Shown in pieces: positions 1-11,047 of a DNA stretch of 64,000 nucleotides. The notes under the pieces were generated by a model that worked only from the letters and a program-made list of their open reading frames with translations, did no database searches and was not told the DNA's origin. The DNA is from Yponomeuta sedellus (lineage: Eukaryota > Arthropoda > Insecta > Lepidoptera > Yponomeutidae), in assembly GCA_934045075.1 (NCBI GenBank), contig OW203723.1, positions 6,359,913-6,423,912 of the forward strand. The letters are read 5' to 3'. The position numbers and the translations under genes were made by a program. The stretch's first letter is position 1; every line of letters begins with the position of its first letter.

Positions 1-281
1 ACCCGTTCGCATCTTCTAACAATGATCTAAAATATTCTAACAATGTGTTCAGTCGCGAAAGTTTAAAATATTATTTCCTTCGTCAATATTTCTTCCTTCA
101 TCCTATCCATGTTCTTATTAACACTATTATTCGAATAGCGGCTAATACATTCAGTAGCCTCGTTATTGGGCGGTGTCAAACGCTTCAATCAATTGTTGCG
201 CTTGTCAGATTTCACTTTTAACAATAGTTTCTGTCTAAAGAACCAATGTGGAATTTTTGAGCGCGTTTTTGTTTGTTTTGA

Positions 282-518
282 CTGTCGTCGTCGTCGTCAG
301 GCTATAGTAGTCCACTGCTGGACATAGCCCTCCCCTAAAGAGCGCCACGTGCTATCATAGGAGGTAATGCCCATAATCCCCACGCTGGGCATGCGGGTTG
401 GGGATCGCAGTTCGGTGGAATTGTATTGTATTGCGGTTTGTGTCCCTTAGTCGCCTTTTACGACACCCGTGGGAAGAATTGGGTTGGTGCTATTCTCTAG
501 GCCGACATCACACAGCAG
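282..518 (-). mobile_element. LINE 3' end with (GAC)n tail
   Basis: Reverse: CTGTTTGATGTCGGCC-like start, CTTCCCACGGGTGTCGTAAA, GGGGATTATGGGCATTACC, then GGCTATGTCCAGCAGTGGAC and a (GAC)n tail at 282-299. The CCAGCAGTGGAC segment is the codon region QQW near the end of the ORF2 seen intact at 2216-2361. Confidence 0.7.
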
Positions 519-554
519 TTTTGATTGTACTTTAGCATATTTTTTTTTTCGTAT

Positions 555-649
555 CTAGTAAGTGAAGGAAAACATCGCGAGAAAACCTAAAATATCTGCG
601 CTTTAAATTGCCAATCCGTGTGGACACGTTTGGTAATTAAGCCCGCGCT
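555..649 (+). repeat. GGGCACGCG-family fragment
   Basis: GTGAAGGAAAACATCGCGAG and AATTGCCAATCCGTGTGGAC; directly followed by an LTR piece. Confidence 0.55.
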
Positions 650-798
650 TGTAATGGTGCAAATCTCTTTACACCATTTTTATATTTCTTTAACTCTATC
701 ATTTTCAAAAAAATTAAATTATGTCACACATTTTCGAGATTTCCCTCATTTTCATCATTACTGCTTTACATCTTGACTAGACCTGACTATTTTCCCCT
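650..798 (+). mobile_element. 5' half of a solo LTR of the same family
   Basis: GTAATGGTGCAAATCTCTTT, ATGTCACACATTTTCGAGA and CTTGACTAGACCTGAC match the LTR; the remainder is missing and a different repeat follows at 801. Confidence 0.68.
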
Positions 799-800
799 AA

Positions 801-969
801 TTCGACCAAGTAAGGGATGTATAAGCAAAGGGCAAGATAAAAAGTACCCGAAACCGGCGTGCGTGCATGCAACGACTAATGAACGTTGATGAAGCGAAGT
901 TGATCTGTCAGGTTCGTGGCGAGTGACATTTCCTGGCCTCTAACTACCGCTCTGGGATACAGGCGTGAG
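801..969 (-). repeat. Dispersed repeat, CGCCTGTATCCCAGAG family
   Basis: Ends CTCTGGGATACAGGCGTGAG; internal AAGTACCCGAAACCGGCGTG, CAACGACTAATGAACGTTGA. At least ten copies lie in this window; probably a LINE or retroposon part. No reading frame preserved. Confidence 0.7.
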
Positions 970-1204
970 GTTATTTTGTTAAGTGGTTATGCACGTTAAT
1001 TATTTTTTATTTTATTACGTACCTACGATGGTCAACAAAATTACGATAAGCTCGCCTTTGTACATGTTATATTGTGATAACTCGTAAGTAGCCTGTGTAT
1101 TTAGACTTAAGTTGTGTCATATCTCCAATTGAATGTACTGATATATAAGCTGTGAGTAATCCAAATAAACAAAATGAAAATAAAATAAATGTTACTTCTT
1201 ATGT

Positions 1205-1475
1205 AATGTTAGTTAGTTAGTTAGACCTGAGATTTCCGCACTTAGCCTCATAGTTGGGCCATTGTACGTAGCAAGCGCTGAGGTACGCTAACACCTCAAG
1301 ACACTAGGGTTTCCTTACGATGTTTTCCTTCACCGTCAGCGAGTAGTATTGCTACTATAATTTCACAAATGTACATAACTTAGAAAACAAAGTCATTGGT
1401 ACATGCCGGGTTCGAACCTACGACCTCTCGATCGAGAAGCCGGAGTTCTACACCGCTCCGCTACCACCGCTCTTC
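1205..1475 (-). mobile_element. tRNA-derived SINE, family 1
   Basis: Reverse: AGCGGTGGTAGCGGAGCGGT (A box), GGTCGTAGGTTCGAACCC (B box), body with CTAAGTTATGTACATTTGTG and GAAGGAAAACATCGTAAGG, ending in GTTA repeats. Copies at 3130, 3612, 11600 and 25390. Confidence 0.82.
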
Positions 1476-1854
1476 TTATGTAATGTCCTGTTAAATGTTT
1501 CGTATGCAAAATAGTATAATAACAATAAGAGTAATAACGCCAATAAAATGTAACGAGCATTTTGTACAGTTGTTTCTAATTAAATATCGATCAGAACTGG
1601 CTAGTATTAGCATTTAAATCAGTTTCTCGAAGGTCAACTTTTTGTTTTACTTGTTCGTAAATTAAAACATCCGGTCTGAGAACCAATCGAGAATCCGAGA
1701 AACGGAATAATAAATCAATCCAAAACACAATCAAGAGTCTTAAATACCTCCGGACCTTTTGAACACCTTGCTGAAAATTCGAGGAATACCTAACAATCAT
1801 TGTAAAAATACACCCTTTTCAGGGTTCCGTGACCGATAAGAAAACCTGCCACCC

Positions 1855-2047
1855 TGCCTTTTAACGACTGCCATTACATGACAGCCGACACCAACGGCTT
1901 AACGTGGCTTGCCACGCTCGGATGCGCTCGGAAAAATAGCCACTAGCGGTAATCACGCGATGGTCATCCATCCAGCAACTGACCGCGCCTGTTGTTGCTT
2001 AGCCCTATTGATTGATTCCAATCACTCGGTTCCACTAGGCCACGAGC
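1855..2047 (+). repeat. CCCCACTGCTGGGGC family, 3' half
   Basis: TTTTAACGACTGCCATTACA to GATTGATTCCAATCACTCGG and ACTAGGCCACGAGCGC. Confidence 0.7.
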
Positions 2048-2215
2048 GCTACAAAAAAAACTTAGTGGCTCATTTATATAAGGAAAAATTCGTACAAAAA
2101 TTAAACATTACTTTGATGAAGCTCTTAATACCGTTGAGCAGGCAAAACAACCCCTTCCTCTACGTCTACACTTCACATGGCCCGACACGCACTTCTTCTT
2201 CTTCTTCAGGCTATA

Positions 2216-2361
2216 TTATGTAGTCCACTGCTGGACATAGCCCTCCCCTAATGAGCGCCATAGCGCCCTGTCTTCAGCTTGCTGCATCCAGCATCTGCCA
2301 GCAGTTTTTCGCAGATCGTCATCCCACCTGGTCGGAGGGCGTCCTACACTCCGTCCGACAC
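2216..2361 (-). pseudogene. C-terminal remnant of a LINE reverse-transcriptase ORF2
   Basis: On the minus strand about 44 codons are open to a TAA at 2216-2218, with RPPTRWDDDLRKTAG, then AEDRALWRSLGEGYVQQW. I recall this as the C-terminus of lepidopteran LINE endonuclease/reverse-transcriptase proteins. Catalytic domains would lie upstream and are absent; the copy is 5'-truncated, as is usual for LINEs. The same end, decayed, occurs at 282-518, 19009-19165, 38866-39040, 39245-39370 and 48455-48705. Confidence 0.75.
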
Positions 2362-2777
2362 GCACTTGGCCGGTTTAAAAAAAAACTTGCTAAGTAGTAT
2401 TCACATTATGACATTTGGGAACGAGTTTTTTTTATACTCGTGAAACTGGCCGACCTCACCGCGTCCTCGGTGACCATACGAGAGACGGAGGTATGATACA
2501 CTGTTATTAATGGATAGGGCAAGCCTTGCACAAGTGTCCGGAGAGGATTTTATAGCAGCTACTTAATTTTGGTTGTAAAAAGTAAGGGCTCATAATTTTA
2601 TGGTAGGTTAGCAAACAAACAATTTCGTATTGGTTTCGTTGTGAACGTAAAAATGAGGTGTATCTCGCTTATTTCAGTGGCGTTTATCGCTGCAGGTGTA
2701 TTGCTTCGCTGGTGTTTTTGAACTTGACATGTTTTAGGCTGTCACACCTTAAGTAGTTTTATTTTAACATACGTACA

Positions 2778-2865
2778 TAATCTCACGCCTGTATCCCAGA
2801 GGCGTAGGCAGAGACCAGGGACTGAAACTTGCCACGATCCTGACAGATCACCTTCGCTTCGCTTT
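2778..2865 (+). repeat. CGCCTGTATCCCAGAG family, part
   Basis: TCACGCCTGTATCCCAGAGG, GCCACGATCCTGACAGATCA. Confidence 0.7.
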
Positions 2866-3129
2866 TTATTTTAAGTAATCTATATACCTAAATCACCCAG
2901 TGAAGCCTGGTTAGCCAGGGTGATTAGACCACACCCTACAAACCACAAGGCTTGTGGGTGGCCAAGCAAGTCCTGGAGAGGGATGTATGTGGTATTGATT
3001 ATAATATAAAAAAGAGGCTCATATTATATTATATACGTATATTATATACGAAGGGCACCTTATTACAGAGAGAAATTATGGGCTTAATTAGCAAGCGTGC
3101 CAACCGAGTGATATCAAGCGCTGAATTGC

Positions 3130-3312
3130 TTGAACACCTCAGACTCTCAGGAATCCTCAAGAGGTGTTCCCCGTTAGCGAGTGGTATTGCTATTATACTT
3201 CACAAATCTACATAACTTAGAAAACAAAGTCACTGGTACATGCCGGGATTCGAACTCACGACCTACCGAATAAGAAAGCCGGCGTTTTACCGCTCCGGTG
3301 CCACCGCTATCG
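3130..3312 (-). mobile_element. SINE family 1 copy
   Basis: AGCGGTGGCACCGGAGCGGT and GTCGTGAGTTCGAATCCCG in reverse, then the family body. The head is well preserved. Confidence 0.75.
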
Positions 3313-3611
3313 GTATAAAGCTAAAATAAATATGACTTTTTGATTCTGTCTACTCTTTTGTTAGGTGAAAGGGCTGTTTTACATAATGCCACCTCCAAAA
3401 AATGTTCTATTAGGGACTGAATTCATCACGCCCTAAATTCCATGTCATTATTCTATGATTCTTGTTTGAAGATTTCTCAATTAGGTGTATTATTTAAGTG
3501 AAATAATATCTTAAGTTACCGGTCAACGAGTAGCACGCTTGTATTACTTTCAGGTCATTAATGTTGCGGTAAGGTATAGTTCAAAATAAAAACTCAGTAG
3601 TATGATATAGT

Positions 3612-3775
3612 TGATCTGAGTTTTCTGTACTTAGCCTCATAGTTGGGTCATTGGACATAGCAAGCGCTAAGGTATATTAATACCTCAAATACTTGGATTT
3701 CCTCACGATGTTAGCCAGTGGAACTTACAATAAAAAGTCATTTGTACAAGTACATCGAATAGGATTCGAACCCAC
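3612..3775 (-). mobile_element. SINE family 1 fragment
   Basis: CTTAGCCTCATAGTTGGGTC, ACAATAAAAAGTCATTTGTA and AGGATTCGAACCCACGA (reverse B box); the A-box end is replaced by another repeat from 3776. Confidence 0.65.
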
Positions 3776-3900
3776 GAAGGCAGAGACCAGGGACTGCCAC
3801 TTGCCACGATCCTGATCACCTTCGCTTCATCAACGTTCATTAGTCGTTGCCTGCACGTACGCCGGTTCCGGGCACTTTTATCTTCCCGTTTGCTAATACC
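3776..3900 (+). repeat. CGCCTGTATCCCAGAG family, part
   Basis: GGCAGAGACCAGGGACTGCC, TCATCAACGTTCATTAGTCG, GCACGTACGCCGGTTCCGGG; lacks the first 20 bp and joins a SINE fragment. Confidence 0.68.
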
Positions 3901-4384
3901 TCCTCTATTTCCCCCCTAAAAATACACAGTGATTATTAAATACACTGTCGTGGTTAGCGTTAAACCACATAACTGGCGGCTAAGACGCAACATAACATTG
4001 CAATCAGGTACGCAATTAAAGGCAGATACGACCATTAAATTCACGTGAAAGTCCACATTGAATTCTCTTTAACTTTCTTGGCAAGTTTCTACGTATATTG
4101 AAACTTTGATTGCTTTGGCTTTTACCAATTACGGTACAAAGGGTCACAATGCCTTGATTTCGTGCAATTTTATAGTTGGATTAGGCAATTTCTATTCAAT
4201 CTTACTCCTTCTGTTCCTAAAGAGTTTTGTTTGTTACGCAGCTATGCTCCGTAACATGATTATAAGTCTACTTATACGTTACAATCAAAACCATTGGTAA
4301 ATATAAAAAAGCTGAAAAGCCCAGTTTCGTTTGACTAATAATGTACTAAATAATTACTAAGTAGATTGATGCTACCAAATACAG

Positions 4385-4735
4385 AATGTAGCAGAAAAGT
4401 GCAAAGCAAAAAGCAACCGGAATCGGCGTACAGTACTACACATCATAAAAGCCCCTTCGGGAATCTACGTTCGTGCAGACTCGGAAGAAGTGTAACGAAA
4501 CTACCCGAAGGGATAAGTACATTCAACATGATCTTTAACCGATATGGTTGAGGTGCAGAATTGATTGCCGCAGTAGCGCTACCTATTTCGCTCACGCTAA
4601 TATTGCCAAACTAATAGTCACCTGCATCGATGACGTTGAATGAACTAATAGCTACAAAGGCGTGCGGCCTGCCATAAAATCAAACTATCTAAATGGTCGA
4701 TCAACTTGCCGCACATCCAAAATTTGATCATCTGC
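4385..4735 (-). repeat. Unclassified conserved repeat, copy 1
   Basis: Inverted relative to 44225-44575. Shared blocks: GATCTTTAACCGATATGGTT, TTGCCGCAGTAGCGCTACCT, ATTTCGCTCACGCTAATATT, GGCCTGCCATAAAATCAAAC, GATCAACTTGCCGCACATCC. No terminal repeats or coding frame recognised. Confidence 0.75.
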
Positions 4736-4842
4736 ACTGTACGTACACGTAACTACTAATGAACGTTTATGAAGCGGCGGTCTGTAAAGATCGTGCAAGT
4801 GGCAGTCCCTGATGGCAGTCGCTCTGGGATACAGGCGTGAGT
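4736..4842 (-). repeat. CGCCTGTATCCCAGAG family, part
   Basis: AACTACTAATGAACGTTTAT and GCTCTGGGATACAGGCGTGA. Confidence 0.65.
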
Positions 4843-4927
4843 GATGTTATATTGTATATCTTTGATAAATAATAAAAAACACCGGAACGATTTCAATTGT
4901 TGCCTTATTTGTAGATTAGTAGTATTA

Positions 4928-5116
4928 TCTATAAAATATAAAAATAGATCCCCGAATGTGTTGGTAAGCGCAAATCTCGAGAGCAGCTGAACCGATTTCG
5001 CTAATTCTTTTTCTAGAATATTCCTTGAAATACGAGGATGGTTCTTACGGAGAGAAAAATAAAAGAAAATTAAAGAATCGACCGTTAGGCGGTACGAAGT
5101 TCGCTGGGTCAGCTTG
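4928..5116 (+). mobile_element. Short Helitron-like element, first of a tandem pair
   Basis: Begins A|TCTATAAAATATAAAAATAG and ends GGGTCAGCTTG, a one-base variant of the CTAG end. Shares more than 85% with the copy that follows directly. Confidence 0.75.
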
Positions 5117-5289
5117 TAAAATATAAAAATAGATCCCCGAATGTGTTGGTAAGCGCAAATCTCGAGAGCAGCTGAACCGATTTCGCTAATTCTTTTTTTA
5201 CAATATACCTTGACGTACGAGGATGGTTCTTACGGAGATAAAAATTAAAAAAAATCCACTGTTAGGCGGTACGAAGCTAGGTCAGCTAG
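5117..5289 (+). mobile_element. Short Helitron-like element, second of a tandem pair
   Basis: Starts directly after copy one without the first TCTA bases and ends GGTCAGCTAG|T. Helitrons move by rolling-circle replication and insert between A and T with 5' TC and 3' CTRR ends (family knowledge); the pair as a whole obeys this. Confidence 0.78.
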
Positions 5290-5871
5290 TTTTATAATAA
5301 AACAGAAAAACTGGATAATAACGGATTAGTAGGTAAAATAGTCAGATCTGGTCGCAGGTAAAGTTGAAATGATGAAAAATGAGGGAAATCGAAAATGTGT
5401 GACGTAATTTAAGTATTTGAAAATGATAGATAAACAAAGAAATAAAAATGGTGTAAAGAGGTTCGCACCGTTACAATATTTGCTCTATGATACTAAAAAA
5501 CGGAGGCCTATCCTAACAGTGGAATTTCCATCCAAACAACAATATCCTACTTACCCATTAATACTTACTTCGGCTCGACAAAATGAATGCGTAAATGTCG
5601 GAAATCGAAGCTACTTCCTCGCGGTAATCAGACCGGCTATGTCACTTGCCTCTTTGTATGCAAAAACTCGCACACACGCACGGCTACCATTATATGGAAA
5701 GCTAGTGTAACGACATGCCAATTATTTCGCCATGCCTTGCCTTCGGCAGCAAACCTGCGTCTTCGATTTCCTTATTTCGTCAGGATCTTTAGTCCAATTC
5801 TGCATTTTGGACTACACATTTCGCATTCAAGCGTGTATTATTTCTTTCTTGTATCCGTCTATGATTGCGTT

Positions 5872-6226
5872 GTCAACCCTTATATGTCCCCACTGCTGGG
5901 GCACGGGTCTCTTCCTACATCGCAGAAAGGTTAGGCCATACTTCACCATGGGGGCCAAGTCCGGGTTGGTGGAGGATTCTAAGACAGTGGCCTTACTGTA
6001 AGAAGTTATCAAGCCGCCCATAAGGCCTCTGACATGGCTTAACGACTGCCATTATATGACAGCCGGCACCAACGCTTAACGTGCCTTGCGAAGCACGGAA
6101 GCGCGCGGAAAAATGCCACTTGCGGTAATCACGGGACGCTCACCCATCCTGTACCTGTCCGCGCCTGTTGCTTAACTAAGTGATTGATTCCAATCACTCG
6201 GTTCGCCTAGGCCACGAGCGCCGTCC
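5872..6226 (+). repeat. Dispersed repeat, CCCCACTGCTGGGGC family, longest copy
   Basis: ATGTCCCCACTGCTGGGGCA, GGGGGCCAAGTCCGGGTTGG, AACGACTGCCATTATATGAC, ending GATTGATTCCAATCACTCGG and CTAGGCCACGAGCG. About ten copies in both orientations occur in this window. The start resembles a LINE C-terminus (CPSSGD on the other strand). A retroposon tail follows directly at 6227. Confidence 0.75.
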
Positions 6227-6361
6227 ATGATTGTCTGGAAGAAATTGTTTTTTTAATAAAACCTCCAATTGTACAGTATTTGGATACATTCAATTTATGT
6301 TACTGTAATTTCTGTGTACAATAAATATTATTAAATGTTCTATCTATCTATCTATCTATCA
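6227..6361 (+). mobile_element. Retroposon 3' tail ending in (TATC)n
   Basis: GATTGTCTGGAAGAAATTG, CCTCCAATTGTACAG, CTGTGTACAATAAATATT and (ATCT)n at 6338-6361. Family copies at 12105, 16886, 21705, 30885, 41824, 52205 and 60135. Confidence 0.7.
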
Positions 6362-6411
6362 CATTTGTAAACTTTAATATTTATCTATAGTTGTAGAAGC
6401 AATACCACTCT

Positions 6412-6552
6412 CTAATTGTGAAGGAAAACATCGTGAGGAAATCTCAGTGCCCGAGGTGATTATATACCTCAGCACTCGACATTGCCAATCCGCAGTGGGC
6501 ACGCGTGATGATTATGCCCATACTCCGAGAGACGGCCTGTGCCCTTCAGTGT
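6412..6552 (+). repeat. Dispersed retroposon repeat (GGGCACGCG family)
   Basis: GAAGGAAAACATCGTGAGG, TTGCCAATCCGCAGTGGGCA and GGCCTGTGCCCTTCAGTG; copies at 560-650 (part), 26500-26590, 36013-36190 (reverse) and 44860-45000 (reverse). Confidence 0.6.
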
Positions 6553-6818
6553 GACGTATATAATATGCATTATTATTCTATCTCTGTCTAATATTAGTAG
6601 CAAAGTAAGTAGGTAGATTAAGTAGGTATCTCCTACAGTAAATTCATAAATTTTCGTTCAGTACCTGAAAAACACATTAAAGAGTTTTGATTCAAAATTC
6701 AGCAAGTTTGTTAAGCTGTGTGTAGGTCTATCATTAAAAAAACTGAGGCTAATTCACATCTATGTAAGATGATTTACAAATCATCTTCTATCTACAAGTC
6801 AAATCATTTGTACAATGG

Positions 6819-7013
6819 GCCAGTTTCTGAATTGAGAATTAATCTAAGTAAATACTTAACTGTAAGATAAGATAAACATATTCTCTATTGTACACCAGAG
6901 CACATATTATACTAACTGTAGTGGTCTCTCTTCGAATTTCTCAGCAAAAAACGTGACAGAACGTTCCTCAAGTATTTACTTAGTGAAGTTGTCGATTCAG
7001 AAAGCGGCCCTAT
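6819..7013. mobile_element. MITE carrying a retroposon-tail insertion
   Basis: Ends GGGCCAGTTTCTGAATTGA and, on the other strand, GGGCCGCTTTCTGAATCGA, each followed inward by AAGTAAATACTT. A block near 6872-6912 (CTCTATTGTACACCAGAGC) belongs to the (TATC)n retroposon-tail family. Confidence 0.6.
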
Positions 7014-7051
7014 GACGTGTCCACCCGAACCCTTGGGACATTTTTTTTTAA

Positions 7052-7245
7052 CCTATCTAGAGACTAAATTCCACTCATGCGGGACTGGAACCCGCGACCT
7101 CTGGCTAACCGTGCCAGCGCTCTCCCAACTGAGCTAATGGGCGACTTATCGGCATCAGTGAAATTTCGAGCCTCTTTACAATACTCTCTGTATTACGTAC
7201 AGGCATAACATCTGGCTGAAGTAATTTGCATCACTTGCAGCACCA
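7052..7245 (-). mobile_element. SINE family 2 copy
   Basis: Reverse of the 25920-26212 element: tRNA-like core at about 7074-7145 (GAGCTAATGGGCGAC), then CATCAGTGAAATTTCGAGCC and CTCTGTATTACGTACAGG. Confidence 0.8.
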
Positions 7246-7945
7246 CTTACATTATTTTACTGACGTTTGACCAGCGACTGTACCTCTCAGCCGCTAGCTG
7301 TTCAACTAAAACACTGAACACTTAACAACGGTTTACAACCTCAATAGAAACTATAGGTAGACTTTAATAGCAATCTTGGGGCCGTCGTAAGATCTACGTC
7401 GACTTTCTCGCAGCTGCAGTGTCTCGAGCGATGCTCTGGAGAAATTCACTTATATTTCCAACACTTGCCTCTGAGGTTTATACAATTACAAGCTGTAAGA
7501 AAACCTGAAAAAATCCGACTTTGAACAGTTAAAACTGAGAAGTTAGATGGAAGCATGTTTCCCAACTAACTCTTACAAAAAAAGTACTTAAACTGAAAAT
7601 AAATTTATTCAAAGTAACACAGAAACAGCGACTTAATGAATATTAAAAGTTAAACTAGTTAAGTATTTAAAAAGTCTAATTAATATAAGTCAATTCCACT
7701 AAAACACTCTTAAGAAGCAGTTAAATCCGATGTACGACAGGAATTCCTGTTATAAACTAGCTTTAGTTCCGTCATAAGAGTGTTTTAAGGAAGTGCACTT
7801 TTTATAAATAAATTCGTATGTCCTTTTCATTGTGGTCCCTAATTAACACAGTTTAAATTGTAATCCTAAAACCACAAACACGATTTTAATGCCTCATTTG
7901 TTATCTAAATAATCTTTATACTATTTATTTTATCTAATATGATAA

Positions 7946-8063
7946 TTTCGTATCGCAGTGTTTGTTATCGAACTCTTCTGAAACGACTTCACTGATTTTT
8001 AGGATTTTTTGTGTATATTTGGTAGGTCTGAGAATAGAGGCAATTAATAAGGCAAAATAACGT
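7946..8063 (+). mobile_element. Fragment of Helitron-like family with TTTGTTATCGAACTC core
   Basis: TGTTTGTTATCGAACTC...GGTAGGTCTGAGAATA is shared with 15440-15735, 40225-40373, 46075-46207 and 51800-51938. The 3' end is lost here. Confidence 0.65.
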
Positions 8064-8264
8064 TTTAATACATTTTCCTAGCTCTGTGACTAATTTGCAT
8101 AGAAACGACACTTATTTCTGGCTTACGAAAACTTTAAGGTATGTTATTGGCCTAATCTCGCTTTTGGCAGGCAAGCAAAGAAGATAAGATCTTCTTAGTA
8201 TCAAAAAGTGTGGAAACTAGGTAGACAGTGCATGTATAAAGAATACTTAGTGCTAGACGGGCAT

Positions 8265-8470
8265 CATAACACAACATTTACATACAGGCATATACGTTGC
8301 TTTTGGCCTCACAGTAGGATACCCTGTGTCGTGGGAACCAGAAACAATGACGTCACAAACATGTAAACATCCAAGACGTAAGTTTTTTGTGTTTCCATCC
8401 GGGGTTTGAACTCGGGACCTCTCGCATGATAGGCAGATGCACTACCTCTGCGCAACAGAGGCCGTCATTG
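8265..8470 (-). mobile_element. tRNA-derived SINE, family 3
   Basis: In reverse it reads GTTGCGCAGAGGTAGTGCAT (A-box region), GCATGCGAGAGGTCCCGAGT, then the body with ACATCCAAGAC-type and CACGACACAGGGTATCC segments. Related copies at 42258-42420 and 14533-14612. Confidence 0.7.
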
Positions 8471-9204
8471 ATTGATGGCTTAACCTTTCTCTGACATAAG
8501 ACTTGAAACAAAAGTTGTAACTATCACTCACACGGATGCAGCTCCTACCGGATTTGTTGCGTAACTTTTTACCGGCAATTTAAGATTTTTCGGTGGCCAA
8601 AATAATTCGCAAATAACCACGCGATGTTGAGTAAAAGTTGAAGATTTAAATTGTACCACTGAATAACTTGTTTACGGGGTATTAAAAGACTGGACACAAA
8701 AACTACTTAATCCATAAAATGTTTATTTACCACACACAGATTTGAGAACATGATGTAAATACTATGATAAAAAAATTAAGACAAGTATGTGCTAAAAAGA
8801 GGGCTCAGCTTAGTGCTGCTGTGAGTGCATGCATCATTGCAGTGCTGATTTTTCGCCCTTCCTTGTTCTCATTGAATACAATATATAAATATAATGAGAA
8901 AGATTACTTCTTTTGGGTTGTTCAAATATAAAAAATTGGTGACGCGCAATGGACGTTATAACTTTCAGCGTCCTTATGGCAGGATTGAAAGTATACACAA
9001 TGCGCTATGCCTATTTAGCCCCCTGATGTTTTAAATTTCAAATTCGCTTTCAATTTTATCTATTCAGCCGATGAATAAACCCTTCTTTTGCTGTCGACGT
9101 TTTCTTACTGTGTATTCTTCCCCTCCTTCTTGTTCCTCATTTCTGTGTAATTTATTTACTTAAATGACATTAAAGTCCTCCTGCTCTCCTCTCCTGATCC
9201 TAAA

Positions 9205-9313
9205 GTAAGTTTACTTTCTTAAGTAAATACTTAACTGAAGTGCTCTTCGAATTTCTCAGCAAAGACGGTGGCAGAACGTTACTTAAGTAATTCTCCATTC
9301 AGAAACCGGCCCT
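9205..9313. mobile_element. Second copy of the GGGCC MITE, truncated
   Basis: TTAAGTAAATACTTAACTG, CTCTTCGAATTTCTCAGC and ATTCAGAAACCGGCCC repeat the parts of 6819-7013 without its inserted block; the left end is missing. Confidence 0.55.
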
Positions 9314-9447
9314 TAATCTACCTAAAAGAACAACTATGAACCAAATAAATAAATTTGTAGGATATCTTTATTTTACTGTAGGAATTTAATTTCATGCCTC
9401 CACTCGTACCAAACTTATCATCCGATCCTGAATTACATATAATTTAT

Positions 9448-9525
9448 TTGATTTCAATCGACTCTACAAAACTCGGTCCTAAGTGTTTGATTTCAATCGA
9501 CTCTACAAAACTCGGTCCTAAGTGT
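9448..9525 (+). repeat. Perfect 39-bp tandem duplication
   Basis: Two adjacent copies of the unit that begins TTGATTTCAATCGACTCTAC and ends GGTCCTAAGTG; no difference seen. Confidence 0.93.
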
Positions 9526-10874
9526 AGCCTAACAAGAACCGCCGCCACCTTTATGAGCGGTTATCAATCGGCTAAGTGATATTTTCTCTTTCAGAGCGCC
9601 TTTACGGGCGCAAACAGCCCAGCCAAGCACCCATGACTGCGGTGGGTGAAACCCAATAATTTTCAGCTCAACTAAGTCGGGGAAAGCTACCGCAAGGTCG
9701 ACATCACGTAGTTTGTTAAAAACGGTTTAGCGACTAGTCTTTGTGAGGGCTATTTTTATTTTTAGTGCCAATTTGAGTCGCGAAAATGTTTTAACGTTGT
9801 CATTGTTGTTAAGATACGCTATTGACCTTTCGAACCCGAAATAAGTAGGCGACTCAAAATTTTAGCGAAACATTCAAGCAACTGCAAGCTTAGCTTATTT
9901 TGACTTATTGTTACTCGGAAGCGAAAACTGTCCAATTATTTTCCTCATCAATCTCTAATACGGAAACATCCAGTGATACAAAACCGACTCTAAGTATCAA
10001 ATCTAAAGATTGAAAATGCATGCAGGGGAGCGTTCCACATCGTCTCCCGTGCTCGCAATCTATTATAAACAGTATGAATTTCTCCACATTTCTCTCTTCG
10101 ATAGCAAATAATTCACAAGCGACACAAGCCAATTTATACTCTACTGCTTCGTGCTAAGATCGATCACACTACGAAGCAATGTTGGTAGTAACTTTCCAGC
10201 GACGCTCGTGACAGTTGAATAACCGGCGTTAGCGCATCTTCGCGTTACGTCAATAATATTTCGTATTGGCACACACTCGGCTGTGCATGTTTCGTCTCGC
10301 TAACCGATTGTTGATTAATCAACTGAATTAGATAATTAATTAAAGCTAATCATTAAATATCTCTCCAAGCATCATAATGGACTTTAAATTGCTGATGTTA
10401 AGTATAAAATTAAGATAATGGTAACTGAAACGTGAAAATATTTATGACTTGCTGCTACGTCATTTTGCTGGAGATCTTACGAGCTAAGCAGATCATACTG
10501 TCCTAAAAACTCAGCGGAATAAGCATGATGAAAGATTTTTGAATCCTCTACTATAATGTAGCGAGCGTTTGTACATATATTCTTTCAGCAGAGCGCGGAG
10601 AGAAATACGGTGTGTTCTCTTCAGAAAATTGGGTAATCTTCAAGCTCCCAAATATTTCTACCTGAACCGACCACAATAGTGTCAAAGGAGGCATTTCGAC
10701 AGTGGATTCTTCACGCCGCCGGTGAAAGAAGGACGCGTAGATTTCACAACGGAGTAGAATAGAAATAGTAGAAATGTCGTGACGTCCGTTGATACTTTTG
10801 TTGTAATTTTTTCTCGGTTTTGAGGTCGGAATTTGAGTGCTTTACCCCATTCTATGAAGATATTTAATTTGATT
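9526..10874. other. No recognised gene or element
   Basis: Holds a GC-richer part at 9590-9710 starting after a TTTTCTCTTTCAG that looks like a splice acceptor, but no frame continues convincingly. The rest is AT-rich unique-looking DNA. Confidence 0.4.
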
Positions 10875-11003
10875 ACCTCGTAATACAAAGAATATTGTAA
10901 AGAGCGCTGACACGGGTAGCCAGAGGTCGCGGGTTCGAATCCCGAAAAATTCCCGAGCATGGGTGGAATTTTTAGCCTCTAAATAGGTTTTTTAAAATAT
11001 TTG
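10875..11003 (+). mobile_element. SINE family 2 copy, rearranged
   Basis: Lacks the D-arm half; has GGGTAGCCAGAGGTCGCGGG, GGTTCGAATCCCG, an extra AAAAATTCC, then CATGGGTGGAATTTTTAGCC. Confidence 0.75.
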
Positions 11004-11047
11004 ATTCAAATTTTTGCCGGCGCCTCACTTAGCCAATCGTACTTGTA

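Larger units (their letters stand above)
4855..5475 (-). mobile_element. Solo LTR of a related family, split by two tandem Helitrons
   Basis: 4855-4927 and 5290-5475 together match the LTR at 37673-37950 in reverse: GCACCGTTACA at the right end (RC TGTAACGGTGC), GTGTAAAGAGG, and AAACAGAAAAACTGG. The Helitron pair 4928-5289 interrupts it. No internal element region or second LTR is present. Confidence 0.75.

Noticed and set aside
7074..7145. Possible tRNA gene on the minus strand
   Set aside because: The same tRNA-like cloverleaf with fixed flanks recurs at 25920, 27631 and 45015, and it has acceptor and T-stem mismatches. It is a SINE part.
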